Source: Salvelinus alpinus (Eukaryota > Chordata > Actinopteri > Salmoniformes > Salmonidae). Taken from it: DNA of 64,000 bases. Where the stretch lies: assembly GCF_045679555.1 (NCBI RefSeq), contig NC_092115.1, forward strand, positions 39,565,728-39,629,727. Reading direction: 5' to 3'. The translations under genes and the position numbers were made by a program. Each line of letters opens with the position of its first letter. Within the stretch, counting starts at the first letter, position 1. The notes beneath the pieces were generated by a model. It was not told where the DNA came from. It searched no databases and saw only the letters and a program-made list of their open reading frames with translations. Positions 22,926-33,242 of this stretch are shown piece by piece.

Positions 22926-23982
22926 TCAATAAAATTCCCATGCGGCCCCGGAATCCGCTAGAGCTGTCAAAACAATAGATGAGGGACAGCCAGTTAGTGA
23001 AATCGATACTAAAAAGGGTTTGGCGGAAAGTGATGATGATGGAATACTGATGATCACGGGGCCGTCCTGTGATGGATGATCACGGGGCCGTCCCTCTGCT
23101 CTCATGGACCCCGGGTTGGAATGTGCTGGACACTGTTGAAGCTCTTGACCACAATAGGGACAAAGTCCCAGCAGTCTCTGACGGCGTCGCTCAGCCACGG
23201 GGAGGCGTGTGGCCCCTACCTCCATGGGTTCAGACTCTGACTCAGAACGGTCAATGAAGGAGGGAGCGAGGCGATGCGGGTGCCGACGCTTCACTGACGC
23301 TTCCGTCTGGACCTTGGTGTCTACGCTTCCATCTGGACCTCTTCGCGCAGTCCTCTTTTGTATAGGGTGCGGAGCGCCGGCTCATTCCATCTGCTGGATG
23401 CTGCCACTGTCTGGAAGGTGAGGGTGTACTCCACAGCGATCTGGCCATCCTGCTGTAGTTGGAGTAGGCGCTCACCCCCATCTCTGCCCTCCGGTGGATG
23501 ATCGAAGACTCCTTTGAACAAAGCCATGAACCCCTCATAGGAACCCAGCTCCTCATCTCCTCTCTCTCAGATGGCCGTAGCCCAATCCAACGCCCGTCCG
23601 GTCAGCAGGGAAATAACCGTGGCAACCTTGGACCTCTCGGTGGTGGGGGCTCCCAGTGAAATAGAGGGAGCACTGGTGTAGGAAGCCACGACATTTGGAT
23701 GGAGTCCCATCATATTTGTCCGGGAGGGACAAACGGGCATCGCTGACCTGGGCAGACTGCTGGATGGGCTGGGGTGCTGGGTCGACTCGTGGTAGAGAAT
23801 CCTCCACTCGTTGTAGGTGATGCCCCACGGGTAATGTCGAGACGTTGAAGAACGCGGAGGGCCTCATCTATAGCCGTCCCCAGTTTCGCCAGCTGGTCGT
23901 GGTGTTGGCAAAGTAGGTGTCCCTGTTCGCTGAGCATCTGGGAGATGTCTTGATTCCCTGCTGCTTCCATTTGTCGAGGCAT
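22926..23982 (-). pseudogene. Gypsy gag with degenerate zinc knuckle and protease start
   Basis: The minus-strand ATG at 23982 lies only 5 bp inside the 5' LTR: MPRQMEAAGNQDISQMLSEQ. Following frames give LPDKYDGTP, VFDHPPEGRDGGERLLQLQQ and LCPYCGQELQQCPA, a zinc knuckle in which the histidine position is lost. Near 22950 a VLTALADSGAA block resembles the aspartic-protease active site. Several frameshifts break it. The unusually short leader leaves little room for a standard primer site. Confidence 0.82.
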
Positions 23983-23987
23983 AATTC

Positions 23988-24279
23988 TGTAACAATGACG
24001 CTGGGAGTCAGGAAGCAGGTGCAGTGGGTGAGTTTAATAATAACGAACATAGAGCGATACAAAACAAGAGCACCGTCTGGACATGAACACAGAACCAATA
24101 TTGCCTGGAGAGTAATGCTAGGGAGTGCTAGATAAAGGGGAAGTAATCAGGGAAGTGATGAAGTCCAAGTGAGCCTAATGATGAGGCTCCGGTGTGTATA
24201 ACGAGGGTTGCCAGGTGTGCGTAATGAGTGGTTGCCTGAACCGGAGGTAGTATGACGGCGACGTAGAGCAGACGTGACA
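23988..24279 (-). repeat. Ty3/gypsy LTR (5' LTR of minus-strand element)
   Basis: This 292-bp TGTAACAATG...GACGTGACA segment pairs with 20360-20633. The complete decayed element therefore spans 20360-24279 (3.9 kb). I could not find matching target duplications at its outer ends. Confidence 0.9.
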
Positions 24280-24700
24280 ATGTTTTATATACAGATCTCA
24301 TATTACTATATTGAATCCTGATTTATTTTAATTTTATTATTGATGTCTTTATAAAAAATGTTGTTTTATGTTACATTTGACTGTGTAAAACCTAGCAGTA
24401 CTACTTATTTCTCTGAGAGTGAGGAGGATTTACAGAAAAAGAAAAACAAGATTATTTGTCTCTATGAAATGAAACCATCAAGGGATAGATTTTAAGCAAA
24501 TACGTCTGTCAATGAACAACCCCATGCCATTATTAGATAGTGAAAAAACACACCAATCTCTTTCATCATTTCTTTAAACAACAAAATGTAATTTACCAGC
24601 ATTTATGAAAATGACGTTTTGGAATGAAACACTTCATATGTTCCTTACGATCTGTTGTTTGCTTTTGCGTGTACCCACCCACCAGCTTTGTTCAATAACA

Positions 24701-24780
<80 letters not shown>

Positions 24781-25106
24781 CTCAGTGTTGTCTTTCAAGG
24801 CAGGTCTGAACAGAGAAGTATAAATAAGGGTGTGTTGTTCTATGTGTTGTTGCCTTGTTTACATCTCACTAAACAGGTATATGCTACCTGCTTGTAGGGG
24901 GTTCATTACCGTTCAATATGTTGTTAAACTAGAAGACATTGGTAAGCAGGGTCTAGGCCTGTTTCTCAATTGTACAATATACATATTGCTGTCAGATAAG
25001 ATACATGAAACAATGGTTGAATTGAATTAAACTGAACAAATTCTGTTTACGTAAAATGTGTTGTTATGGCTAGTTAATGTGTAGTTACATGGCTTTGCAT
25101 AAAGAC
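24280..25106. other. No gene; contains an (AG)n microsatellite
   Basis: AT-rich spacer with about 39 GA repeats at 24702-24779. The Arg-Glu frames read from it are microsatellite artefacts. Confidence 0.8.
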
Positions 25107-26063
25107 CAGGGTTGGGGAGTAACGGATTACATGTAAAGGATTACAAAAAACACTAACTGCAATATGTTACGTTACCAGCAAAAATATTGTAATCAGATTA
25201 CAGACACTTTTGAAAAACTAGATGATTACTTCGAGGATTACTTTTAAATTCAGAAAGAATCTTTGCGGAAAAAAAATCTTTGACACTTCTCTATTTCCTC
25301 AATGACATTCAAATCAGCATGGAAAAAAGAAACACATTTTGTTTGTTCCACCTGAGCGAGTCTGACCACAAGTCAGAGTATGACGACACACCAAATGTGT
25401 AGAAATAGGCTTTTTTAGGCTAAAGTCCAAGCTATATCTTCCAATGGTGTGACTGCTGTCGACATCCAAAGATTATCCAACTTGAATAAACGTTTGGAGG
25501 TAAGGATGACAGCAGTGATGTAGTACGGACATCACTTATTATTGATATCTACATAGCGTATTGATGTGAATCACACTGCTGCTCTCTCATTTAGCTATTT
25601 GTACCTGACGGATTGTGGTTGTTGTGGATGGCTGTTCACAAATAGAAAAGTGTATCTGAACCCAATAATGGTTCAAAAGCAATGACGAAGGCCGTGAGGC
25701 AGAAATGTAAAGCTTATTAAAGAGGAGTGATACTATCAAGAGCAGTGTGCAGGTTCCTTCTTTTCTCTCGTCTTATTCAACTGTTACCAGGCACCTGCAA
25801 AAAAAGATTGCTCAGATGTGCGAGTGCCTTTTGAATTTTGAACCCAGTAATGGTTGAATTCAAGGAGTTTAAGCTGCCTATCAATCATTGTTTTTGAAAC
25901 CAGTGGACAGGCAGTGAAAAATGCGCTCTTGCAAAAGCTGCATAGCGCGGATCCAAGCCCATGGAATAAATGTGGGGTACATGCTCAAACTTTCACACTT
26001 TTGATAGACTTAAAGGGGCAATCTGTAGTTACTACATTCATTTTTGGACTTATAAATTATATA
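25107..26063. mobile_element. Dispersed repeat beginning CAGGGTTGGGGAGTAACGGA
   Basis: The segment begins CAGGGTTGGGGAGTAACGGA. It shares long stretches with 33243-34000, including GATTACAGACACTTTTGAAA, AACTAGATGATTAC and GTACCTGACGGATTGTGGTT. The right end of the second copy (35029) is the inverse of the CAGGGTTGG start, so the family has inverted termini like a hAT MITE. This copy is cut on the right by a Tc1 terminus after TA at 26062-26063. Confidence 0.7.
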
Positions 26064-26485
26064 CACTACCGTTCAAAAGTTTGGGGTCATTTAGAAATGT
26101 CCTTGTTTTTGAAAGAAAAGCAAAGTTTTTGCCAAGAAACTGAAGATCTCGAACAACACTGTGTAGTACTCCCTTCACAGAACAGCGCAAACTGGCTCTA
26201 ACCAGAATAGAAAGAGGAGTGGGAGGCTCCCAGTGTACAACTAAGCAAGAGGACAAGTACATTAGAGTGTCTGGTTTGAGAAACAGACGCCTCACAAGTC
26301 CTCAACTGGCAGCTTCATTAAATAGTACCCGCAAAACACCAGTCTCAACGTCAACAGTGAAGAGGCGACTCCGGGATGCTGGCCTTCTAGGCAGAGTTGA
26401 AAAGAAAAATAAATATCTCAGACTGGCAAATAAAAATAAATGATTAAGATGGGCAAAAGAACAGAACTCTGCCTAGAACAGCAAC
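26064..26485 (+). pseudogene. Tc1-like element D family, 5' part
   Basis: The terminus CACTACCGTTCAAAAGTTTG begins the element. Downstream are GLRNRRLTSPQLAASLNSTR and KTPVSTSTVKRRLRDAGLL (frame 26219-26443), part of the DNA-binding domain of a Tc1 transposase. The start methionine region is deleted, and a LINE fragment follows at about 26490. It is the sister of element D (8381-9487). Confidence 0.85.
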
Positions 26486-26489
26486 TTGT

Positions 26490-28911
26490 CCAAGCCTCCC
26501 CATTTCTCCTTCACCCAAATCCAGATAGCCGATGTTCTGAAAGAGCTGCAAAATCTGGACCCCTACAAATCAGCCAGGCTAGACAATCTGGACCCTCTCT
26601 TTTGTTGGGGTCAATTTGGGGTCATGATAGGGGCTGCACCAAATGTTTGATGTATTATAATAATTGATTATGCTTATGTTGTATTAATAGAAGGGGAAGG
26701 GGTATAAGACCCCTCCCCCTCCACATTTATAGGGTTCTAGACTACAGATTAACAATATATATATTCATTATAAGGTTTAATATTGTTGCAGTGGACATTT
26801 ACTGCTGAGCCTTTAGATAACACTGAAACTATCGTTTGTATAGCTGTGTATGCATGGGCTTGGTCTCAAGAGTAGAAGGTAATGACATATGCAGTGACAT
26901 CACTAGGGCTGGACATCGGGCTTAATAAAATAACTTGGACCCTTTCCTATTTTGCAGAACTCAGGAGAGACATCAGTTGTATGTCTGATGTTTGATCTTT
27001 GACTTCTATCTACAGCTGTATTTTAATTAAAATTGTTATGATTTATAAGTGCACATTTTGAGTATTCCTTATTTGTTAAGTAAAAAACGGAGCACAGAAA
27101 AACGGAACCAACACTTTCTAAAATTATCCGCAGCAATTGTTGCAACCCCTATTACTAGCCTGTTCAACCTCTCTTTCATATTGTCTGAGATCCCCAAAGA
27201 TTGGAATGCCCTCTTCAAAGGGGGAGACACTCTAGACCCAAACTGTTACAGACCTATATCTATCCTACCCTGCCTTTCTAAATTCTTCGAAAGCCAAGTT
27301 AACAAAAAGATCACCCGACCATTTCGAATCCCACCGTACCTTCTCCGCTATGCAATCTGGTTTCCGAGCTGGTCATGGGTGCACCTCAGCCACGCTCACG
27401 GTCCTAAACAATATCATAACCGCCATCGATAAGAGACAATACTGTGCAGCTGTATTCATCGACCTGGCCAAGGCTTTCGACTCGGTCAATCACCACATTC
27501 TTATCGGCAGACTCAAAAGCCTTGGTTTCTCAAATGACTGCCTCGCCTGGTTCACCCACTACTTCTCAGACAGAGTTCAATGTGTCAAATCGGAGGGCCT
27601 GATGTCCGGACATCTGGCAGTCTCTATGGGTTGCCACAGGGTTCAATTCTCGGGCCGACTCTTTTCACTCTATACATCAATGACGTCGCTCTTGCTGCTG
27701 GTGATTCTCTGATCCACCTCTACGCAGACGACACCATTCTGTATACTTCTGGCCCTTCTTTGGTTAAGACTGTGTAAACTAACCTCCAGACGAGTTTTAA
27801 TGCCATCCTTCCGTGGCCTCCAGCTGCTCTTAAATGCAAGTAGAACTAAATGCATGCTCTTCAACCGATCGCTGCCTGCACCTGCCCGCCCATCCAGCAT
27901 CACTACTCTGGACGGTTCTGACTTAGAATATGTGGTTAGATTGTAAACTCTCCTTCCAGACTCACATTAAGCATCTCCAAAATGAAATCTAGAATCGGCT
28001 TCCTATTTCGCAACAAAGCATCCTTCACTCATGCTGCCAAACATACCCTCGTAAAACGGACTATCCTACCGATCCTTGACTTCGGCAATGTAATTTACTA
28101 AATAGCCTCCAACACTCTACTCAGCAAATTGGATGCAGTCTAGCACAGTGCCATCCATTTTGTCACCAAAGTCCCATACTACACACCACTGCGACCTGTA
28201 TGGTCTCGTTGGCTGGCCCTTGCTTCATGTTCGTCGCCAAACCCACTGTCCCCAGGTCATCTACAAGTCTTTGCTAGGTAAAGCCCCGCCTTATCGCAGC
28301 TCACTGGTCACCATAGCAGCACCCACTCATAGCACGCGCTCCAGCAGGTATATTTCACTGGTCACCCCCAAAGCGAGTTCCTCGTTTGGCCGCCTTTCCT
28401 TCCAGTTCTCTGCTGCCAATGACAGGAACGAATTGCAAAAATCACTGAAGCTGGAGACTCATATCTCCCTCTCTAACTTTAAGCACCAGCTGTCAGAGCA
28501 GATCACATATCACTGCACTTGTACATAGCCCATCTGTAAATAGCCCATCCAACTACCTCATCCCCATACTGTTATTTTAATTTTTTTTACTTCTTTTGCC
28601 TCCCAGTATCTCTACTTGCACATTCATCTTCTGCACATCTATCACTCCAGCGTTTAATTGCTAAATTGTAATTATTTCGCTACAATGGCCTATTTATTGC
28701 CTTACCTCCCTTATCTTACCTCATTTGCCCACACTGTATATAGACTTTTCTATTGTGTTATTGACTGTATGTTTGTTTATTCCATTTGTAACTCTGTGTT
28801 GTTGTTTGTGTCGCACTGCTTTGCTTTATCTTGGCCAGGTCGCAGTTGTAAATGAGAACTTGTTCTCAACTGGCCTACCTGGTTAAATAAAGGTGAAATA
28901 AAAAAATTAAA
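26490..28911 (+). pseudogene. Second L2-like LINE copy, 5'-truncated and decayed
   Basis: It is homologous to the intact LINE from its residue ~575 onward: SPFLLHPNPDSRCSER-region nucleotides match 18371-18480, then RT blocks [65 protein letters not shown] and [11 protein letters not shown]. Frameshifts occur near 27210, 27340, 27620 and 27780, with stops at 27776 and 28100. The 3' UTR ends GGTTAAATAAAGGTGAAAT at 28910. A solo LTR (26603-27113) is inserted in it; removing that restores the LINE alignment without a gap. Confidence 0.9.
26603..27113 (+). mobile_element. Solo LTR with CTTT duplication, inside a LINE
   Basis: The 511-bp segment starts TGTTGG and ends CCAACA, a perfect 6-bp terminal inverted repeat. 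CTTT occurs at 26599-26602 and 27114-27117, and excision rejoins the LINE exactly. A TATA-like TATAAG lies at 26703 in a GGGG/CCCC context, and an AATAAAATAA polyadenylation-like signal lies near 26925. This looks like a solo LTR of a retrovirus-like or other LTR element. No internal genes remain, and the family is not identified. Confidence 0.8.
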
Positions 28912-29131
28912 TAGAAGGCCATCATCGGGAGCTACATCTCTGTTGACGAGTCTAAGATGCGTAAAACACTAAACGAGAATGGTGTTCATGGGAGGACACC
29001 ACGGAAGAAGCCACTGCTGTCCAAAAAAAACATTGCTGCATGTCTGAAGTTTGCAAAAGTGCACCTGGATGTTCCATAGCGCTACTGGCAAAATATTCTG
29101 TGGACAGATTAAATTACAGTTGAGTTGTTTG

Positions 29132-29214
29132 TGTTTTAGGCTGGGTTTCTGTACAGCACTTTGAGATATCAGCTGATGTACGAAGGGCTATATAAATACA
29201 TTTGATTTGATTTG
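29132..29214 (+). repeat. Short SINE/LINE tail inserted in Tc1 F
   Basis: TGTTTTAGGCTGGGTTTCTG to TACATTTGATTTGATTT interrupts the Tc1 between GTTGTTTG and GGAAGG. The same 3' tail (GGCTG.TTTCTGTA.AGCAC, then TTTGATT repeats) occurs at 60467-60562. The TTTGA repeats suggest a 5'-truncated retroposed tail. Confidence 0.65.
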
Positions 29215-29270
29215 GAAGGAACACACAACACTATGTGTGGAGAAAAAAATGCACAGCACACCAACATTGA

Positions 29271-29387
<117 letters not shown>

Positions 29388-29632
29388 TAAGACGTTTTGC
29401 AGGAGAATATTAGGCTATCTGTACGCCAATTGGAGCTCAACCGAAGGTGGGTGACGCAACAGGGCAACGACCCAAAACACAGAAGTAAATCAACAACAGA
29501 ATGGCTTCAACAGAAGAAAATACGCCTTCTGGAGTGGCCCAGTCAGAGTCCTGACCTCAACCCGATTGAGATGCTGTGGCATGAACTCAAGTGAGCAGTT
29601 CACACCACACATCCCAATAATATTGCTGAACT

Positions 29633-29859
29633 TAAACAGTTTTGTAAAGAGGAACGGTCAAGATTTCCTCTTGACCATTGTGCAGGTCTGATCCGCAACT
29701 ACAGAAAACGTTTGGTTGAGGTTATTGCTGCCAAAGGAGGATCAACCAGTTAATAAATCCAATGGTTCACATACTTTTTCCACCCTGCACTGTGAATGTT
29801 TACACGGTGTGTTCAATAAAGACATGAAAACATATAACTGTTTGTGTGTTATTAGTTTA
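29633..29859. repeat. 227-bp direct repeat, left copy (Tc1 F segment)
   Basis: From TAAACAGTTTTG to ATTAGTTTA this Tc1 F segment (end of transposase plus 3' flank) is repeated at 32211-32437 with a handful of substitutions. The two copies lie directly outside the two ends of the transposon at 29860-32210. Confidence 0.92.
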
Positions 29860-30218
29860 CAGTTTTTTCCAACTGCTTACACACTAAATCTTTTCATGTC
29901 ACACGATTTTTGAAACCTCTCACTCAAAGTGCAAAACTACACACCAAATATCCAAAACCATAAGCTATTTCTCAGCCTTTGACTCAGTTGTCAATTGCAT
30001 AAAACACTTCTCTACCTAAAACACAAAAATCTAACAGGAAGTGACTTGCTTTCCTTTTCCAAACACAACCAATCAAAATGCTACACTTATTCACCAGGTC
30101 ACACACACACTCCTCACATGTGCAAACACTAATAGCTTAACTGATCACTAACCAATCACTGCTTTACAGTAGTATAGGCCTATAAATAGGTCAAAGGTCA
30201 GAATACCTGTTTTGAACA

Positions 30219-31662
30219 ATGGATGCCAACAATGGACAGAGAGCAAGAGGAGTAGGAGGGAGAGGAAGAGGAAGAAGAGGACGAGGGCAAAGAAGAGAAG
30301 GAAGGAGAGCCATCTCTGATGAGATTAGGGCAACACTTGTTGATCATGTGATCAACCACGGTTTGACCATGAGAGAGGCTGGACTGAGAGTCCAGCCCAA
30401 CTTGAGTCGATTTACAGTGGCGTCCATAATTCGAACCTTCAGAAATGAGAACAGGTATGCAACTATCTAATGACTATTGTAGCATTACAGTAATGTACTG
30501 TAAAATACGTATGACTGCATAGTATTGCATAAACATTTGTAACTCTAAGCCATCCATTTACTGCACTGCATTGAATGAATGAGGTTGGTTATCATGCTGT
30601 ACTACATTTTTTTGTACATTGTTTACAGTTCCTATGCTGAAGACATACTGTGTTTGAATTCTGTACAGAGTGGAAATGCAAAGACATCATGGAGGACGAG
30701 GACGCTTGTTAACAGATGTACAAGAGACTGCAATTATAAATATGGTTTTGGCCAACAATGCAATTAGGATTCGAGAGATAAGAGAGCATATCTTGAATAA
30801 TGACACCATATTTAACAACATCAATGCTGTAAGCCTGTCGACCATACAACGCATCCTCCAACGGCACCGAGTGACGATGAAACAACTTTACAAGGTGCCA
30901 TTTGAGAGAAACTCTGACAGAGTCAAGAATATGCGACATGACTTTGTAGAGGTATGTATGCAACACTACTTCCAGTACTTCAGACATACCATATTTACTC
31001 ATCTGTATATCCTTTTGTCTGTTACAGAGAGTATTGGAGCTGGATGCCCATGTAATTCGCCATGAATTTATTTATGTGGATGAGGTTGGCCTCAACCTCA
31101 CCAAAACCAGGCGCCGTGGAAGAAATGTAATAGGACAGAGGGCAATTACCAATGTCCCTGGACAGCGTGGGGGTAATATAACTATGTGTGCTGCCATCAC
31201 TCAAAACGGGGTCCTCCATCACAATGCCACACCTGCCATATGCTCACTTTTTTGGATGCAATTTACACAATGCTTGTCCCTGATCCAGATCAGGAGCCTG
31301 CTAGATTTGTGGTTTTATGGGACAATGATAGTTTTCACCGGGCTGTTCTGGTCCAAAACTGGTTTGCCACCCATCCACAATTTGTAGTTTTGTACCTACC
31401 CCCATATTCACCTTTTCGAAATCCCATAGAGGAATTCTTCTCAGCCTGGCGCTGGAAAGTGTATGATCGCCAACCCTATGCCCGCATGCCGCTTCTCCAG
31501 GCAATGGAGGACGCATGTGGGGACATAGAGGTTACCTCTGTCCAAGGTTGGATACGCCATACTAGGAGATACTTCCCTCGATGTTTGGCAAGAGAAAACG
31601 TATCTTGTGATGTGGACGAAGTATTGTGGCCAGACCCAGGCCGGAGAAGAGATGAAGCGTAG
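30219..31662 (+). pseudogene. Three-exon IS630/mariner-like DDE transposase, one frameshift
   Basis: Exon 1 (30219-30454) starts MDANNGQRARGVGGRGRGRR, an Arg/Gly-rich tail, and continues into a helix-turn-helix (AISDEIRATLVDHVINHG, LTMREAGLRVQ). The donor is CAG|GTATGC. Exon 2 (30669-30951) begins after CTGTACAG and gives RVEMQRHHGGRGRLLTDVQ and AIRIREIREHIL, a second DNA-binding helix set; its donor is GAG|GTATGT. Exon 3 (31028-31662) begins after TTACAG. Catalytic blocks are YVDEVGLNL (D), FVVLWDNDSFH (D) and PFRNPIEEFFSAW (E). The reading frame joins in phase across both introns. One frameshift lies at about 31230-31245. It is otherwise complete, ending at TAG 31660-31662. Confidence 0.88.
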
Positions 31663-31679
31663 CTTAGCACTGGTGACTG

Positions 31680-31700
31680 CCCCCCCCCCCCCCCCCCCCC
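31680..31700. repeat. 21-base poly-C run
   Basis: An uninterrupted run of 21 C just after the transposase stop codon. Such runs are prone to assembly and sequencing length errors. Confidence 0.95.
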
Positions 31701-32210
31701 TACCAATTCCTGGACTGCCCCCCCGGGACACCACACACACAATTGTGTTCTTTACTGTATTCTAAAGAATATACGTTTGGTTTACATATGTTTATGGTTT
31801 TGTTGTATGCTACTGTATACAACAGTAATGTTTGGCCTAATAAATATTTTCTGTTTCTACATTGCATTGGTGTTTACAGTGTACTTGTTACCCCTCTCAG
31901 CAGATTACTTTCACTGTAGAACATTGTATTGAAATGTAGATATAAGCCTATGAAAGACCAAAGAGCTTTAGATTTAGAACAACAGTGTTTACATGGTATA
32001 TCCAAAAATGTACTATTATGAAAGCAGTGTTTGCCATTTGATGCAAATGCTTCATTCTGACATGTGTTTATGGCATTTTGAATGCAGTGTTACATTTTGA
32101 AGGAGATGTGAGGCATTTTGCATTTTGTGTGTGCAGTTTTGGGAATTGTGTGTAGAGTTTTAAAAAAGGAGACAGTTTTGAAAACGTATGTAAGCAGTTG
32201 GAAAAAACTG

Positions 32211-32555
32211 TAAACGGTTTTGTAAAGGGGAATGGTCAAAATTTCCTCTTGACCATTGTGCAGGTCTAATCCGCAACTACAGAAAACATTTGGTTGAGGT
32301 TATTGCTGCCAAAGGAGGATCAACCAGTTATTAAATCCAAGGGTTCACATACTTTTCCCACCCTGCACTGTGAATGTTTACACGGTGTGTTCAATAAAGA
32401 CATGAAAACGTATAACTGTTTGTGTGTTATTAGTTTAAGCAGACTGTGTTTGTCTATTGTTGTGACCTAGATGAAGATCAGATCAAATGTTATGACCAAT
32501 TTATGCAGAAATCAAGGAATTTCCAAAAGTGTTCACATACTTTTTCTTGCCACTG
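32211..32555 (+). mobile_element. Tc1 F 3' end with second copy of the 227-bp segment
   Basis: 32211-32437 repeats 29633-29859. The sequence then continues to the Tc1 terminus, TGTTCACATACTTTTTCTTGCCACTG at 32530-32555, followed by TA. The end of this Tc1 family is therefore present only on the right side. Confidence 0.88.
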
Positions 32556-33242
32556 TAACCTACCCAACCCTGATAAAGACAATGCCAATTTATGTAGCTG
32601 TATTGTATATGTGCAGCTTGAAGGGTGAAAGCGACCATAATAGTAACGATTCGTGTGGAATAAGAATTAAGCAATCACTGCAAGGCCTTTGGCTTGAATG
32701 GGTTAGCACAATGCCAGCTCTCCAGTCCAAGGATCAAAACATTGTCCTTTGTCATAATGTTTGCAATATAAACTACTTTCAGGAGAGTGGCTATGTAGGG
32801 ACACTGTGTTCTTTCCACTGACAAACTGTGTGTGTGTGTGATTTCTGAGAGTTTGTGTTTCTATTGAGCTCAGACTGAACTCAACCCCATCCATCTGATA
32901 AATATTTATCATGGAACACTGTCTCTGAGGAAAGAGAGAGAAATTGAGGAAAGAGAAGAGGGAGATAGGAAAGAGGAAGGAGAAGGATGGAAGAGGAGAG
33001 GATGAAAGGAAAGACAGAAAGGATCATGATGACAGGGATGAATAAGAGAAGAGGTTTGAATAATGAAAGAGGAGGAAAAGGAAGAGAGGGATAGGAAGAA
33101 GGCAGAGAAGAGGTGGAAGAAGAGAAGAAGGAGACGGAGATGGGGAGGTACAATAAGAAGCAGTAGCGGTGCGCGGGTAAAATCACTGGGGAAACCAATC
33201 CAGAAAAAAAGCATATTACAACCTATGTGTTGTGATCATTGT
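32556..33242. other. No gene; polypurine tract
   Basis: Spacer sequence, then a strongly purine-biased tract at about 32925-33150 (GAGAAAGAGGA-type, few pyrimidines). The Lys/Glu/Arg frames read from it are low-complexity artefacts. Confidence 0.75.

Larger units (their letters stand above)
29860..32210 (+). mobile_element. IS630/mariner-like DNA transposon with intron-bearing transposase
   Basis: The 2351-bp element has terminal inverted repeats of about 25 bp (CAGTTTTTTCCAACTGCTTA and its inverse) and TA on both sides. It encodes one transposase gene in three exons (30219-31662). A 21-base C run follows the gene. It sits between two copies of a 227-bp Tc1 segment rather than in a single target site, which is unusual. 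Its IS630-Tc1-mariner membership rests on the DDE residues and TA flanks; a named family cannot be given. Confidence 0.88.

Noticed and set aside
20360..24279. Target duplication of the gypsy element
   Set aside because: The 5 bases outside the two LTRs do not match, so the insertion borders may have been altered.
24605..24897. Arg-Glu repeat proteins
   Set aside because: They are translations of the (AG)n microsatellite at 24702-24779.
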